Notes under the pieces: model-generated
Database searches by the model: none
What the model was told of the DNA's origin: nothing
Seen by the model: only the letters and a program-made list of their open reading frames with translations
NCBI GenBank assembly: GCA_944389175.1
Contig: CALXLK010000003.1
Coordinates: 124,001-188,000 of the forward strand
Source of the DNA: an uncultured Opitutales bacterium
GTDB lineage: Bacteria; Verrucomicrobiota; Verrucomicrobiia; Opitutales; Intestinicryptomonadaceae
Length of the DNA: 64,000 bases
Direction of reading: 5' to 3'
Made by a program: the position numbers and the translations under genes
Part shown: piece after piece, positions 26,109-35,364 of the stretch
How the letters are laid out: each line of letters opens with the position of its first letter
How positions within the stretch are numbered: position 1 is the first letter of the stretch

Positions 26109-26316
26109 ATATAGGTTTCCTCGTGTCAGAATTAAAGACCGAATTTTCCCAAAATACCAGTCTTTAATCAATACGTATTTGTGCGATTTTTTCGATTTTC
26201 AAACTTTTTAACAGTTTCTTCTTAAGCTTCTTGACATTCAATTACCATTGTCTTAAAGCGACATTTCAAATTTTAGCCGATGCCGCTCGCGGCGCAAAAC
26301 GGAGGAGAAAATTCTT

Positions 26317-28530
26317 ATGATGAAAATGTTGAATATTGTTGCAGGCGTCGTGTCATTCGGCACTTTTTGTATTGCCGCCGATTCCGCAAGACTTGCCGAT
26401 AACGCCAACCTGCTTTTGGGAACGGACATTTTTCCGTATCCCGAACTTGCGGGGCACAATTCGCTCGATCCGGATTTCGGGCTTTATGCAAACGAAATTG
26501 TCGGTCCGAGAATGCCCGACGGAATGGTGTCGCCGTCTCCGCTTACAAGTTTCAGGGGTGTAACGATGCACGCGCGCGGCGCAGGCTACTGCCATTCGGA
26601 CAAATATATCATAGGTTTTTCGCAGCTGAATACCGAGTACAACTCTTATATGAACCCCGTCATAATGCCCTCCGTTGGGCGCCTCTACACGGCTTCGGGC
26701 GACGCAGACGGCTCGGAGGGCTACCGCGTTGAAAAGGATTCTTCAAGCGAAATAGCAAAGCCCTACTATTACACCGTAAGCCTGAAAAACGGCGTAAAGG
26801 CGGAAATCACCGCGACAAAACACGTTGGAGTTTACCGCTACACGTTCCCGAAGAGTTTCCAGTCGAAAATCCTGCTCGACCTCGCCGCGACGCACAGGCT
26901 CTCTAAAATCACCGACGCTTGGATTCGGGTTGTAGACAGCACGACTATCGAAGGCTATCAAAAGCTCAAACTGATTCAGAACTTCAACTACTACGGCAAC
27001 AACGTCTACTTTGTGGCGAAATTCGACAAGCCCTACCGCTGTTTCGCAGTATGGAACGACAAGCGCATATACCAGACGGACTTCGGCGTCAGGTACGCGG
27101 AAAAATCGGGCGGAGTATCGAAGCTCGGCGTGTTTGCCGACTACTGCACGGACGAGGGCGAACAAATACAGGTAAAAATTGCGGTTTCGCCCACAAGCAT
27201 TGAAGACGCCCGCGCAAAGCTCGAAGCCGAAGCCCCGAATTGGGATTTTGACGCTACGGCGCAGAAATGTAAAAACGCTTGGAATGATTTGTTCTCGAAA
27301 ATCCAAGTCGAGGGCGGAACGGACGCGCAAAAGGCGCTTTTCTACACGTCGATACTGCGCTGCGCAAAATTCGCAAATGTAGAAAACATCAGTATGCTTT
27401 CCACGATGAACTATCAGGTGCTCTTCCTGCTCGACCCCGAATCCATAGCAGAGAAAATCCGCGACATTGTAAAGACTAAGTACGTGCGCCGCGGCTTTTT
27501 CGGCAACGGTTTTGTTCCGTATTCGCTCAGCTTCTACCGCAGGGGCGTCAAAGACGTAGATTTGAAAGCGATTTACGAGCTTTATTTCAATCTTGTAAAC
27601 GACCCAAAATACGAGCGCTACGCCGAATTTATCAAGCTCGGCTACCTGCCCTACATTCCGCGCAAAAACGGCGTCTACAAAATGAACGACGACTGCGCCA
27701 ACAGAACCCTCGGCTACGCGTACGAGTTCTACTGCCTCGCCGAAATGGCGAAGGAAATCGGGCGCCCGCAAAGCGAGATGGATTTTCTGCTAAAGCACTC
27801 CAAAAACTATAAAAACCTGCTCGACCCGAAAACGGGATTTATCCGAGCCAAGACCGCCGACGGCAAATGGCTCGAGCCTTTCGACCCCGCCGACAGCAGC
27901 CTGCGCAGCCCCTACAACGAGGGCAACGCGTGGCAGTACACCTATATGATTTTGCACGACATTCCCGAGCTTATAAAAATTGCGGGCGGCAACGAGGCGT
28001 TTGTCGCCAAGCTCGACAAGCTTTTCACAACACCCAACCACAATGCAATTTGCGACGTTTCAGGTATGATTGGCTGCTACACGCACGGCAACGGCAACGA
28101 CAGGTTCATTCCCTACCTCTATGTAGAGGCCGGCGCACCCTACAAAACCCAGAAAATGGTGCGCTACATAATGGACACCATGTACAAAAACGCCCCCGGA
28201 GCCCTGCCCAACAACGACGACTACGGCAATCTCTCTGGCTGGTATGTAATGAGCGCAATGGGGCTTTATCCGCCGATAAACGCGGCGGCGGCGGACAATT
28301 TTGTGCTCGGCTCGCCACTGTTTAAAAAGATTACGCTGAGGCTGCCCGAATACATTTACGGCAGTAATACGTTCACGATTGAATGCGAAAACTACGCGCC
28401 TGAAAACATCTATGTCGAATGGGTCGAGCTTGACGGCAAGAGGCTCGACAATTTCAAGATGCCCATAGACGCGCTGCGGACGGGTAAAAAGCTGGTCTTT
28501 AAGATGTCGCCGAAGCCCGTTATAAGGTAG
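26317..28530 (+). CDS. GH92-family alpha-mannosidase
   Basis: This is a secreted glycoside hydrolase family 92 enzyme (calcium-dependent, inverting exo-alpha-mannosidases). The family's C-terminal catalytic signature is well preserved: NEGNAWQYTYMILHD, HGNGNDRFIPYLYVEAGAPYKTQ and NNDDYGNLSGWYVMSAMGLYP. The N-terminal beta-sandwich starts after a weak signal peptide (LNIVAGVVSFGTFCIAAD). GGAGGA lies 8-9 bases before the ATG. It has the standard length (737 residues). The HGNGNDRF sequence deviates from the usual HGNEP, so specificity may differ from classic alpha-1,2-mannosidases. Its last seven codons and terminator lie inside a 99-bp repeat shared with the AraC gene end. Confidence 0.85.
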   Translation: MMKMLNIVAGVVSFGTFCIAADSARLADNANLLLGTDIFPYPELAGHNSLDPDFGLYANEIVGPRMPDGMVSPSPLTSFRGVTMHARGAGYCHSDKYIIGFSQLNTEYNSYMNPVIMPSVGRLYTASGDADGSEGYRVEKDSSSEIAKPYYYTVSLKNGVKAEITATKHVGVYRYTFPKSFQSKILLDLAATHRLSKITDAWIRVVDSTTIEGYQKLKLIQNFNYYGNNVYFVAKFDKPYRCFAVWNDKRIYQTDFGVRYAEKSGGVSKLGVFADYCTDEGEQIQVKIAVSPTSIEDARAKLEAEAPNWDFDATAQKCKNAWNDLFSKIQVEGGTDAQKALFYTSILRCAKFANVENISMLSTMNYQVLFLLDPESIAEKIRDIVKTKYVRRGFFGNGFVPYSLSFYRRGVKDVDLKAIYELYFNLVNDPKYERYAEFIKLGYLPYIPRKNGVYKMNDDCANRTLGYAYEFYCLAEMAKEIGRPQSEMDFLLKHSKNYKNLLDPKTGFIRAKTADGKWLEPFDPADSSLRSPYNEGNAWQYTYMILHDIPELIKIAGGNEAFVAKLDKLFTTPNHNAICDVSGMIGCYTHGNGNDRFIPYLYVEAGAPYKTQKMVRYIMDTMYKNAPGALPNNDDYGNLSGWYVMSAMGLYPPINAAAADNFVLGSPLFKKITLRLPEYIYGSNTFTIECENYAPENIYVEWVELDGKRLDNFKMPIDALRTGKKLVFKMSPKPVIR

Positions 28531-28607
28531 CGCGGCGCAAAATTTGAGCGTCGAAATGCGCAAAAAAAGTTCCCGTTCCGTGTTGGGCGGGAACTTTTTG
28601 TTTGTCT
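28509..28607 (+). repeat. 99-bp direct repeat, copy 1 (end of the GH92 gene)
   Basis: This segment is identical to 31722-31820 at 98 of 99 positions. It covers the last seven codons of the GH92 gene and its terminator. Weaker similarity continues for about 35 more bases on the right in both copies. Confidence 0.95.
28567..28600 (+). terminator. Rho-independent terminator after GH92
   Basis: A 9-bp stem (AAGTTCCCG/CGGGAACTT) with a 12-base loop is followed by TTTTT. An A-run on the left means it could also end transcripts from the minus-strand gene at 28657, so it is probably bidirectional. Confidence 0.85.
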
Positions 28608-28656
28608 CAGCTGCGTGTTGGTGATTGGCGGCTTTTGCGCGCTTTGGAAACTGCCG

Positions 28657-30678
28657 CTATTGTAGCAGTATCTCAAGCGCGGGCGCGCCGTATGTTTTGA
28701 AAAGGTCGATATGGTGTTGCCTATTGCCGATTTTTGTAATCGGGAACGAAAACGTTGCGCCGTTTCGCTCTATTATCACGCGGGGTTCGGCTCCGTTGTT
28801 GGGAACTTTTTTAAGCGGCAAAACTTCGACGTGCCGTTTCTCGTATGGAAGAAGCGTAAACGTGCGCTTGCCCAAACTTTCCCACCCCGAAATCCTGACA
28901 TCAACCGTGCATTTTTGCGGAGCTTCGAGGTTGTTGGTTATGTATATTCCCGCGGAATCCGAAACTAAGGTCACATACGGCAACACTTCAATACCCTGCG
29001 AATACGAAATTTCCACGCGCCCGTTGCCCGAAAAATTTTCAAGCAGCAAATATTTGCTCGAAAATACGTCTTCTATCCTGCTTTCTATAATCTTCCCGCC
29101 GACTGAGGCAGTTGCGTTCTCAGCCCCCGCGGGGAGCAAAATGCGGACAGTTGCCCTGTCGTGTTTTGAATGAAGCGTGAAGAATATTTTTCCATTCGGT
29201 TTGTCCCATTCAAAAGCGTAGTCTACGTATGCGCCCGATACTGGATACTTCAAAAAAACACGCGCCTTCTTTTCGCGCGAAACAACCCAACGCGGTGATA
29301 TTTCAACGTCCTTGAAAAGGCAGCCGTTGTCCACTACACCCGCCAGCCCCTCGACCAATCCGAACATTAGCTCCGAACCTACCCACGCGCGAGGGCCGCC
29401 CGCAACGTCTTTACCGTCATAGTTGTAAAGGAATGATAATTTTCCGTCGGCAAGCACCTTTTTTGCGCAGCGTTCCAGAATGTCGAATCCGTATTGTTCC
29501 ATTCCGTTTTTAAACGCCGCGGCGGCAAGTTCGCCCGCCACAAAAAAGCCGATTGCTCCGTTTGTATATCTGCCGCTCTTGAAGGTTTTAAATACGGGAA
29601 ATGCGGGGTTTATGGTGCGGAAATCGTCGAATTCACCGCGGAATTTTTCGCGCATAAGCCTGTATTGCCTTAAAACTTCGCGGGCTTTTTCGGGAGAGTC
29701 CATTCTGTTGATATCGTATGAATTCGAAAGCGTCATCTGGTTTTCCAAATCGACACCTAAATCCACTTTATCGAGGGGTAAATAATGTTTGTAGAATTTG
29801 CCGTTCCAAAGATACTTGTCTATACGCACTTTCAGGGAGTCCGCAGAAGCGTTCCATTTCGCCGCTGCTCCCGCATCGCCTACGCGGTCATACATTTTTG
29901 CCAGAAGCCTCATAGCGCGGTAAAGACCTGTGTTGTCGCCGTGCATAATGCCCATGGGCGCGTTCGGAAAAATGTCGCGCACGTTTTGCGAAGCAATTTC
30001 GTTTGTGAAGTCCCAAGTGTCGATGGTGTAGACGCGTTTTGCAAGTTCGTATGTCTTGTCCCAGCGGGTGGGGTCGGTCATGATGTAGTTGAGCCCTTTT
30101 TCGAGTTTTGGAAGGGCTTTTTTAAGCCATTGGTCGTCGCCGGTTGCCTGCCAGGCGTAGTATACGCCCTCCACCATCAAATACTCGACGTCCGCCTCTA
30201 TTTCCAGACGGCACAAGCCATAGCCCGTATTGGGTAGCAGCTTGCGGAATTTCTCGGAGGAAATGTCGCCGCCGTGATTGTCGGTTTCGGGCGCGAGGAT
30301 TTCGTAGAAAAATCCGTCGGAAGTCTGGTTTTCCAGAAGCAGGTTCAGAAAGGACGTCATATCGGTTTTAACGTAGCGCGAACTTTTCGACGCAAGGGCG
30401 TGGTCTCGAACCCAGTGCACTCCGGGTCTTACGAGAGTGTCTCCCACAATGAAAACGCGGTCGTTCCAGTTTATCGCGCTTGCGCACATGGCAAACAACA
30501 TGGACATTGCCTGTTTGCGCCCCGCACTCCCCGCATACGGAATGTATGAACCCGCAATGAAGCTGTCCGTTCCGGCGTTGGGCGCGAACCCCTTTATTAC
30601 AGGCGTTTGAGCCGAAACGCTTCCGAGCGCACATACCGAAGCCGCCGTTAGAACCGAGATTCTATTAAAAATTCCCAT
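28657..30678 (-). CDS. secreted (alpha/alpha)6-barrel glycoside hydrolase
   Basis: This is a 673-residue exported enzyme (signal peptide ISVLTAASVCALGSVSAQ, GGGAGA before the ATG). The helical barrel resembles the MGH1/GH63/GH65 type: GVHWVRDHALASKS near the N terminus, a central WDKTYELAKRVYTIDTWDFTNE, and a barrel end with AWVGSELMFGLVEGLAGVV. A beta-sandwich C-terminal domain (from about residue 460, WVVSREKKARVFLKYPVSG) completes it. Candidate catalytic acids are in TWDFTNE and VGSELMFG, but I cannot fix the pair. The substrate is unknown; the GH92 and AraC neighbours suggest use in glycan debranching. It is convergent with GH92 and divergent from the AraC gene. Confidence 0.7.
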   Translation of the reverse strand: MGIFNRISVLTAASVCALGSVSAQTPVIKGFAPNAGTDSFIAGSYIPYAGSAGRKQAMSMLFAMCASAINWNDRVFIVGDTLVRPGVHWVRDHALASKSSRYVKTDMTSFLNLLLENQTSDGFFYEILAPETDNHGGDISSEKFRKLLPNTGYGLCRLEIEADVEYLMVEGVYYAWQATGDDQWLKKALPKLEKGLNYIMTDPTRWDKTYELAKRVYTIDTWDFTNEIASQNVRDIFPNAPMGIMHGDNTGLYRAMRLLAKMYDRVGDAGAAAKWNASADSLKVRIDKYLWNGKFYKHYLPLDKVDLGVDLENQMTLSNSYDINRMDSPEKAREVLRQYRLMREKFRGEFDDFRTINPAFPVFKTFKSGRYTNGAIGFFVAGELAAAAFKNGMEQYGFDILERCAKKVLADGKLSFLYNYDGKDVAGGPRAWVGSELMFGLVEGLAGVVDNGCLFKDVEISPRWVVSREKKARVFLKYPVSGAYVDYAFEWDKPNGKIFFTLHSKHDRATVRILLPAGAENATASVGGKIIESRIEDVFSSKYLLLENFSGNGRVEISYSQGIEVLPYVTLVSDSAGIYITNNLEAPQKCTVDVRISGWESLGKRTFTLLPYEKRHVEVLPLKKVPNNGAEPRVIIERNGATFSFPITKIGNRQHHIDLFKTYGAPALEILLQ

Positions 30679-30791
30679 ACAAAATATCTCCCTTTAAAAT
30701 TACATTTTTAGATTCGTTAGAAAGATGTATTGTAATTTCGGGAAAGAAAGTCTACAACTAAAAAAATAGGTATGTAATATTGAAAAAAGGT

Positions 30792-31760
30792 ATGTCAAAA
30801 AAACATAAATATCTCTGGACGTATTCGGGCGAAGACTCGATGGTTTTCTGGTCGGAATCAAGCGACGGCAAATACCTTACATCGCCGTCTGAAGTTGTTC
30901 CAAAGTCGCTCATACGCCACGACGGCGACGGCGAAATACAGGCACCGCCAAAAAACTCCCCCGAAATCCTTCCGCGTTTCGGAATACTTCACGCAGGTTT
31001 TTCCAGAAAAGCGGCGGGATATTTCCACATCATAGGCAAAAACAAATATACAAGCATTGTTTTGATAGAAAGCGGCTCTCTGCGCGTAAGAAAGGGGAAA
31101 GAAAATATACTTCTTAAAAGAAACGACATTCTCATTGTGCCGCAAAATGTCGATTGCGGCCCGATTTCGACAAACAGCTCGGGCGCGAGGATTTTCTGGG
31201 CGCACATTTGCGGGACGTGCGCTTTCCCCGATAACCCGACGGGAACGACAATACGCCGTTGTAAAAATCCTTCCTCCATTCTGAACCTATCGCACGCATA
31301 CGAAGCCGAAATTTATTCCGCAACACCATCTATCCAAATTTTGACCGATATTGCGTCGGCATTATCGCACGGGCTGAGGAGGGAAATCTCCGTAAAAAGG
31401 GGGAAAGATTGCCAGCTAACGGTTCGGGCGGAAAAACTTTTTGCGCGCATTGGAAAGGGGGAATTTATCACAACATCGGAGGCGGCACACCTGCTCTCAG
31501 TAAATACAAACAAGCTTGACGCCATTTGTCTGCAAATAAAATCCATGACTTTTTCGAAATATACGCTGATGTGCAAAATGAAAAACGCCGCTGAATACCT
31601 TGCGCGCGGATTCAGCGCAACCGACGTTTCGGGGAAAGTCGGATATGCAACCGTTTTTGCGTTTTCGCGGGCTTTCAAAAAATACTTCGGGCTTCCGCCG
31701 TCAAAATACGCGAAGCTCGAAGCCGAAGCCCGTTATAAGGTAGCGCGGCGCAAAATTTGA
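30792..31760 (+). CDS. AraC family transcriptional regulator
   Basis: This 322-residue regulator has an N-terminal cupin-like sensing domain (VLIESGSLRVRKGKENILLKRNDILIVPQ). Its C-terminal pair of AraC HTHs is seen as ITTSEAAHLLSVNTNKLD and FSATDVSGKVGYATVFAFSRAFKKYFGLPPSKY. I chose ATG 30792 over the TTG at 30780. It is divergent from the glycosidase at 30678, with a 113-base shared promoter region, so it probably controls that gene. The last 13 codons after PPSKYAK lie in the 99-bp repeat shared with the GH92 end, so the C-terminal tail (EARYKVARRKI) was probably acquired or rewritten by recombination. Confidence 0.88.
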   Translation: MSKKHKYLWTYSGEDSMVFWSESSDGKYLTSPSEVVPKSLIRHDGDGEIQAPPKNSPEILPRFGILHAGFSRKAAGYFHIIGKNKYTSIVLIESGSLRVRKGKENILLKRNDILIVPQNVDCGPISTNSSGARIFWAHICGTCAFPDNPTGTTIRRCKNPSSILNLSHAYEAEIYSATPSIQILTDIASALSHGLRREISVKRGKDCQLTVRAEKLFARIGKGEFITTSEAAHLLSVNTNKLDAICLQIKSMTFSKYTLMCKMKNAAEYLARGFSATDVSGKVGYATVFAFSRAFKKYFGLPPSKYAKLEAEARYKVARRKI

Positions 31761-31820
31761 GCGTCGAAATGCGCAAAGAAAGTTCCCGTTCCGTGTTGGG
31801 CGGGAACTTTTTGTTTGTCT
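31722..31820 (+). repeat. 99-bp direct repeat, copy 2 (end of the AraC gene)
   Basis: This copy has one mismatch to 28509-28607. Here the repeat is read in a different frame, as the last codons of the AraC-family gene, followed by the same terminator. Confidence 0.95.
31790..31813 (+). terminator. Rho-independent terminator after the AraC gene
   Basis: This is the same hairpin as after GH92 (AGTTCCCG/CGGGAACT) followed by TTTTT, carried by the 99-bp repeat. Confidence 0.85.
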
Positions 31821-31922
31821 TATTTGCGTGTCGGAAACTGCGGTTTTTGCGCGGCGGAGGAAGAAAGAAAAGCGCGGCGGAGGATACAAAATCAACCGCT
31901 GGTAAATGCGGTTTTTGTGCAG

Positions 31923-33155
31923 TTAGAACGTCGAAACGCGGTTTCCGTTTGCGTCGGTTGCGGTGATGTAGAATTTGCGGGCGTTTGCGGGCAATTCCGC
32001 GCGGGCGCAGCCATTTTCGATTTTCATCGGGACGCTCTCCCATTTATACTGGCTCGACTTTGCGCCGTTGCAATCGGTAAAGAAAAGTTCCGCCTTTTGC
32101 GCTTTGCCGACTTGGCATTTTACGATGTTTGCGCTGCGCGATATTGCGCCGATTTTCGGAAACGGTTTCCCGCCGATTTTAGACGCTATAAACGCTTCGA
32201 TTTCGGGGACGCCCCACCCCTGCGAGTGTCCGTGTTTTAAATCGGAAATCAAAAGTGCCTGCGATTTTTTGGCGAGTTTGGCTGATTTTGTCCACATCGT
32301 AAGCGGGTAATACGGGTCGGTCGGCGAATTTACGAAGAGCATTGGCACGGTTTCTATTTCGAGAGATTTCGACGGGTCGAACAATTCAATCCAGCGTTTC
32401 AGCGTGGGGGTTTTTGCGCCCGTATATTCGTCCCAGTTGAAAACGTCGGTTTTGTCATAGATGAAGCCGCATCCGTAAACGGGCACTGCCGCCTTGAAAC
32501 GCCTGTCTACACCCGAAGTAAGGCATGTTAAAAATCCGCCCCAGCTTATGCCCGTGACTGCCGTTTTGTTTGCGTCTACTTCGGGAAAGGAGCGTATGAG
32601 CGAATGCGCCCGCACCACCGCCCCTACGGCGAAGTACGCCCACGCCCTTTTTTCCGCCTTGCCGTCGGCGAGCGAAACCGTTTGCGGAGTGTGTTCGATT
32701 CCGCCGTTTTCGAGGTGTTTTCGCTGCCCGAGCGCGTACGGTGAAAGTTTTTTGCGCATTTCGGGCGTGATGTTTGGGTAGCGCGGATCTGGACCGTTGC
32801 CGCGCCAATCAATTGCTATTGCTGCGTATCCGCGCGAAGCCCAGAGCTCGACCCATTCGGCAAACGCCTGTCCGCCACCGCCGTGCACACAGACAACTGC
32901 GGGAAGATTTTTGTCTACTCCGCCGCCGCGCAAAATAGCGGGCGTACAATAGTAGGCGAAGACTTCGGTAGGCTTGCCGTCGAGTTTTTCGCCTTCAAAA
33001 TAGAGTTTGAGAGCCTTTCGGTTCTTGCCCGCGCCGTCAAATCGGTGCTGCGGCACGGGAAATTTTTGAATGTCGCGCCAAAACGCGGAATCGAACCCGA
33101 AAACAAAACCGCCCGATGCAATGCAGACGGCAAAAATCATAACGAACTTTCTCAT
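31923..33155 (-). CDS. secreted acetylxylan-esterase-like alpha/beta-hydrolase
   Basis: This 410-residue exported hydrolase (signal peptide MRKFVMIFAVCIASGGFVFG) resembles the acetyl xylan esterase/cephalosporin-C deacetylase and dienelactone-hydrolase group. Visible motifs are VVCVHGGGGQAFAEW for the oxyanion region, IDWRGNGPDP, the nucleophile elbow GISWGGFLT, an acid in FVNSPTDPYYP, and a His in SDLKHGHSQGWG. A C-terminal immunoglobulin-like segment follows. It probably removes acetyl or other acyl groups from polysaccharide in the periplasm. It is divergent from the GH99-like/esterase fusion and shares its upstream region. Confidence 0.8.
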   Translation of the reverse strand: MRKFVMIFAVCIASGGFVFGFDSAFWRDIQKFPVPQHRFDGAGKNRKALKLYFEGEKLDGKPTEVFAYYCTPAILRGGGVDKNLPAVVCVHGGGGQAFAEWVELWASRGYAAIAIDWRGNGPDPRYPNITPEMRKKLSPYALGQRKHLENGGIEHTPQTVSLADGKAEKRAWAYFAVGAVVRAHSLIRSFPEVDANKTAVTGISWGGFLTCLTSGVDRRFKAAVPVYGCGFIYDKTDVFNWDEYTGAKTPTLKRWIELFDPSKSLEIETVPMLFVNSPTDPYYPLTMWTKSAKLAKKSQALLISDLKHGHSQGWGVPEIEAFIASKIGGKPFPKIGAISRSANIVKCQVGKAQKAELFFTDCNGAKSSQYKWESVPMKIENGCARAELPANARKFYITATDANGNRVSTF

Positions 33156-33294
33156 AATACAAATAATGTTTTATATAAAAACTGCAGTCAAGCAAAACAC
33201 CTGTCGTTGTTTTTTGCGGGGATTCTTCATTTTTTTGAAAGTTAGTGCTCTAATTTTCTTGACAGTTAACTATGAAACAACAACGCTTCGGGAT

Positions 33295-35319
33295 ATGAAA
33301 AAACCGACTGTTAAAGTTTTAAGCTTCTTTGCCGCTTTGTTTGTTTTGGCTATCTCCGCGCACACATTCGCCGCGGACGGCGCGCCGACGACGAAGAAAA
33401 CGGAAGTCGTCTGCGTTTACTACCCGCACTGGCACGTTTACCCGCAGGGGGAAAAATGGTTCGGCAAGAACTGGACCGAATGGGAATTTGTAAAGACCGC
33501 CAAGCCGCGCTTCAAGGGGCACAAACAGCCGATGAAGCCGTTGTTGGGATATCTCGACGGCAAATCGCCCGCAGATGTTGCCAAGGAAATAGAGCTTGCC
33601 TCAAACAGCGGAATAGACGTGTTTCTCTGGGACTGGTATTTCTACGGCGACGGAATTCAGACAATGTCGGAGTCGCTCGAAGAGGGTTTCCTAAAAGCGC
33701 CAAATCGCGACAAAATGAAGTTCGCGATAATGTGGTGTTACCATGACCGTAAAAACGGGTTCCGCCCCGAGTACGGCAAGCCGCACCCAATGCTACAGCC
33801 GCTTTCGCGCACGCCCGAGGAATTTTTGAACGCCGTCGAATACTGCGCCAAAAACTATTTCACAAAACCCGAATATTGGAATGTTGAAGGACAACCGTAT
33901 TTTGCAATATATGCAGCCGATGAATTTATGCGCGATATGGGCGGGGCTGAAAAAACGCGCGAGCTTCTCAAAAAAGCCGACGCAATTTCGGAAAAATACT
34001 GCGGAAAACCCGTCCACTGGGCGGGTATGGTGAGAGGGCGAAAACCCGTTGAAGACTACACTACGGCGCAATTTGATTCACTCTTCCATTACAATATGCT
34101 GCCGTGGTACTTGCCGAATTACGGGGAATACGTATCCAAGAGGGAATGGGTTTTTGACTACTCCAAGTTGGCGGAAGCTCATCGTATAACTTGGGATTAT
34201 TACGCAAATACGCCGATGAAATTCGTTCCCGTTGTCACAAGCGGTTGGGATTCGTCGCCGCGCACGCGTTTCGATGTAAAATTTCCGTGGGCAAAAGCTG
34301 AATATCCTTATGGGGCTATCGTAAAAAATACAACGGGCGACAAATTCGAAAAGCTCCTTCGCGACGCCAAAATTTTTGCGGAAAAATCGCAAAAATCTCC
34401 GCGCGTCGTTTTAATAAACGGTTGGAATGAATACACCGAAGGTTCGTTCCTCATTCCCACCCAGCGCGACGGCGATTCAATGCTGCGCGCCGTAGCCGCT
34501 GTCTTCGGGCGCAAACCCGCCGGCACATACACTTTCGGCGACTCCACTACAAAAAAGCTCTACAGCATTCCGACCGCCACCTTTGAAAACGTAGCCTACG
34601 GAACGCACCACAAGCAAAAGCTCGATGTCTGGCTGCCCAAAAACGCAACCGCCAAAACGCCCGCCGTAATCTACTTTCACGGCGGCGGATGGACCGCCGG
34701 CGGCATTGTAGACAGGATAATCGGCGGACAGATTCCCGAACTTCTCGTGCGCGGCGTTGCTGTCATTTGCGCCGACTACCGCTTCATTCAAGACGCGCGC
34801 GACGCCGACATTTTTCCGCCCGTTTCCGCCCCGCTTGCCGACGCGGTTTCGGCAATAAACTTCGTGAAATCAAAAGCCGCCCAATGGAATATAGACGCGG
34901 GCAAAATCGGTTTGGCAGGCGGCTCGGCGGGCGCGTGCTCGGCACTCTACGCGGCGCTTTCGGGCAAGGCGGACGTGGCGTTCGTCGCCGCATTCATTCC
35001 GCAGACTTCGCTCGACCCCGCGCAAATGCGCGCTTGGATTCCCGAAATCAACTACGGGGCGCATGCATTCGGCTTCGACAATTTCAACAAATGGCTTGAA
35101 AAGCGCGCAGACGTCGAAAAATACATAGCGCAATATTCGCCTGCCGCCCTCGTACCCGCCGCGGCAAAACGCGGCATCAAGACAAAGTTTGCACTCTTCT
35201 ACCCGAACGCAACGCTCGACGCCACGCACTCGGAAAAATTCGGAACACACTTTGAAGAGATATGTAAAGCAAACGGCATACAATGCAAAGTAGTCCGCGG
35301 AAAATACGACATTTTTTAG
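33295..35319 (+). CDS. bifunctional GH99-like (WbsX-type) and esterase fusion protein, copy 1
   Basis: This is a 674-residue exported fusion from the ATG at 33295 (MKKPTVKV..., signal peptide ending near AHTFAAD). Domain 1 (about 35-400) is GH99-like/WbsX (PF14307): YYPHWHVYPQGEKWFGKNWT, GIDVFLWDWYFYG, and the conserved end VLINGWNEYTEGSFL. Domain 2 (about 415-674) is an alpha/beta-hydrolase with oxyanion motif FHGGGWTAGG and nucleophile elbow LAGGSAGACSA. GH99 members are endo-acting on alpha-mannan, but GH99-like proteins are less certain. Fusing glycosidase and esterase suggests attack on an acylated mannan-like glycan. It is closely related to the protein at 50147-52249. Confidence 0.8.
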   Translation: MKKPTVKVLSFFAALFVLAISAHTFAADGAPTTKKTEVVCVYYPHWHVYPQGEKWFGKNWTEWEFVKTAKPRFKGHKQPMKPLLGYLDGKSPADVAKEIELASNSGIDVFLWDWYFYGDGIQTMSESLEEGFLKAPNRDKMKFAIMWCYHDRKNGFRPEYGKPHPMLQPLSRTPEEFLNAVEYCAKNYFTKPEYWNVEGQPYFAIYAADEFMRDMGGAEKTRELLKKADAISEKYCGKPVHWAGMVRGRKPVEDYTTAQFDSLFHYNMLPWYLPNYGEYVSKREWVFDYSKLAEAHRITWDYYANTPMKFVPVVTSGWDSSPRTRFDVKFPWAKAEYPYGAIVKNTTGDKFEKLLRDAKIFAEKSQKSPRVVLINGWNEYTEGSFLIPTQRDGDSMLRAVAAVFGRKPAGTYTFGDSTTKKLYSIPTATFENVAYGTHHKQKLDVWLPKNATAKTPAVIYFHGGGWTAGGIVDRIIGGQIPELLVRGVAVICADYRFIQDARDADIFPPVSAPLADAVSAINFVKSKAAQWNIDAGKIGLAGGSAGACSALYAALSGKADVAFVAAFIPQTSLDPAQMRAWIPEINYGAHAFGFDNFNKWLEKRADVEKYIAQYSPAALVPAAAKRGIKTKFALFYPNATLDATHSEKFGTHFEEICKANGIQCKVVRGKYDIF

Positions 35320-35327
35320 CTTTTGGC

Positions 35328-35364
35328 GCAGGGCATTTGCTCCGCAAATATTTGCCCTGCTTTG
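35328..35364 (+). terminator. possible terminator after GH99-like copy 1
   Basis: An 8-bp stem GCAGGGCA/TGCCCTGC with a 17-base loop is followed by a short TTT run nine bases after the stop. The weak T-run lowers confidence. Confidence 0.45.
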
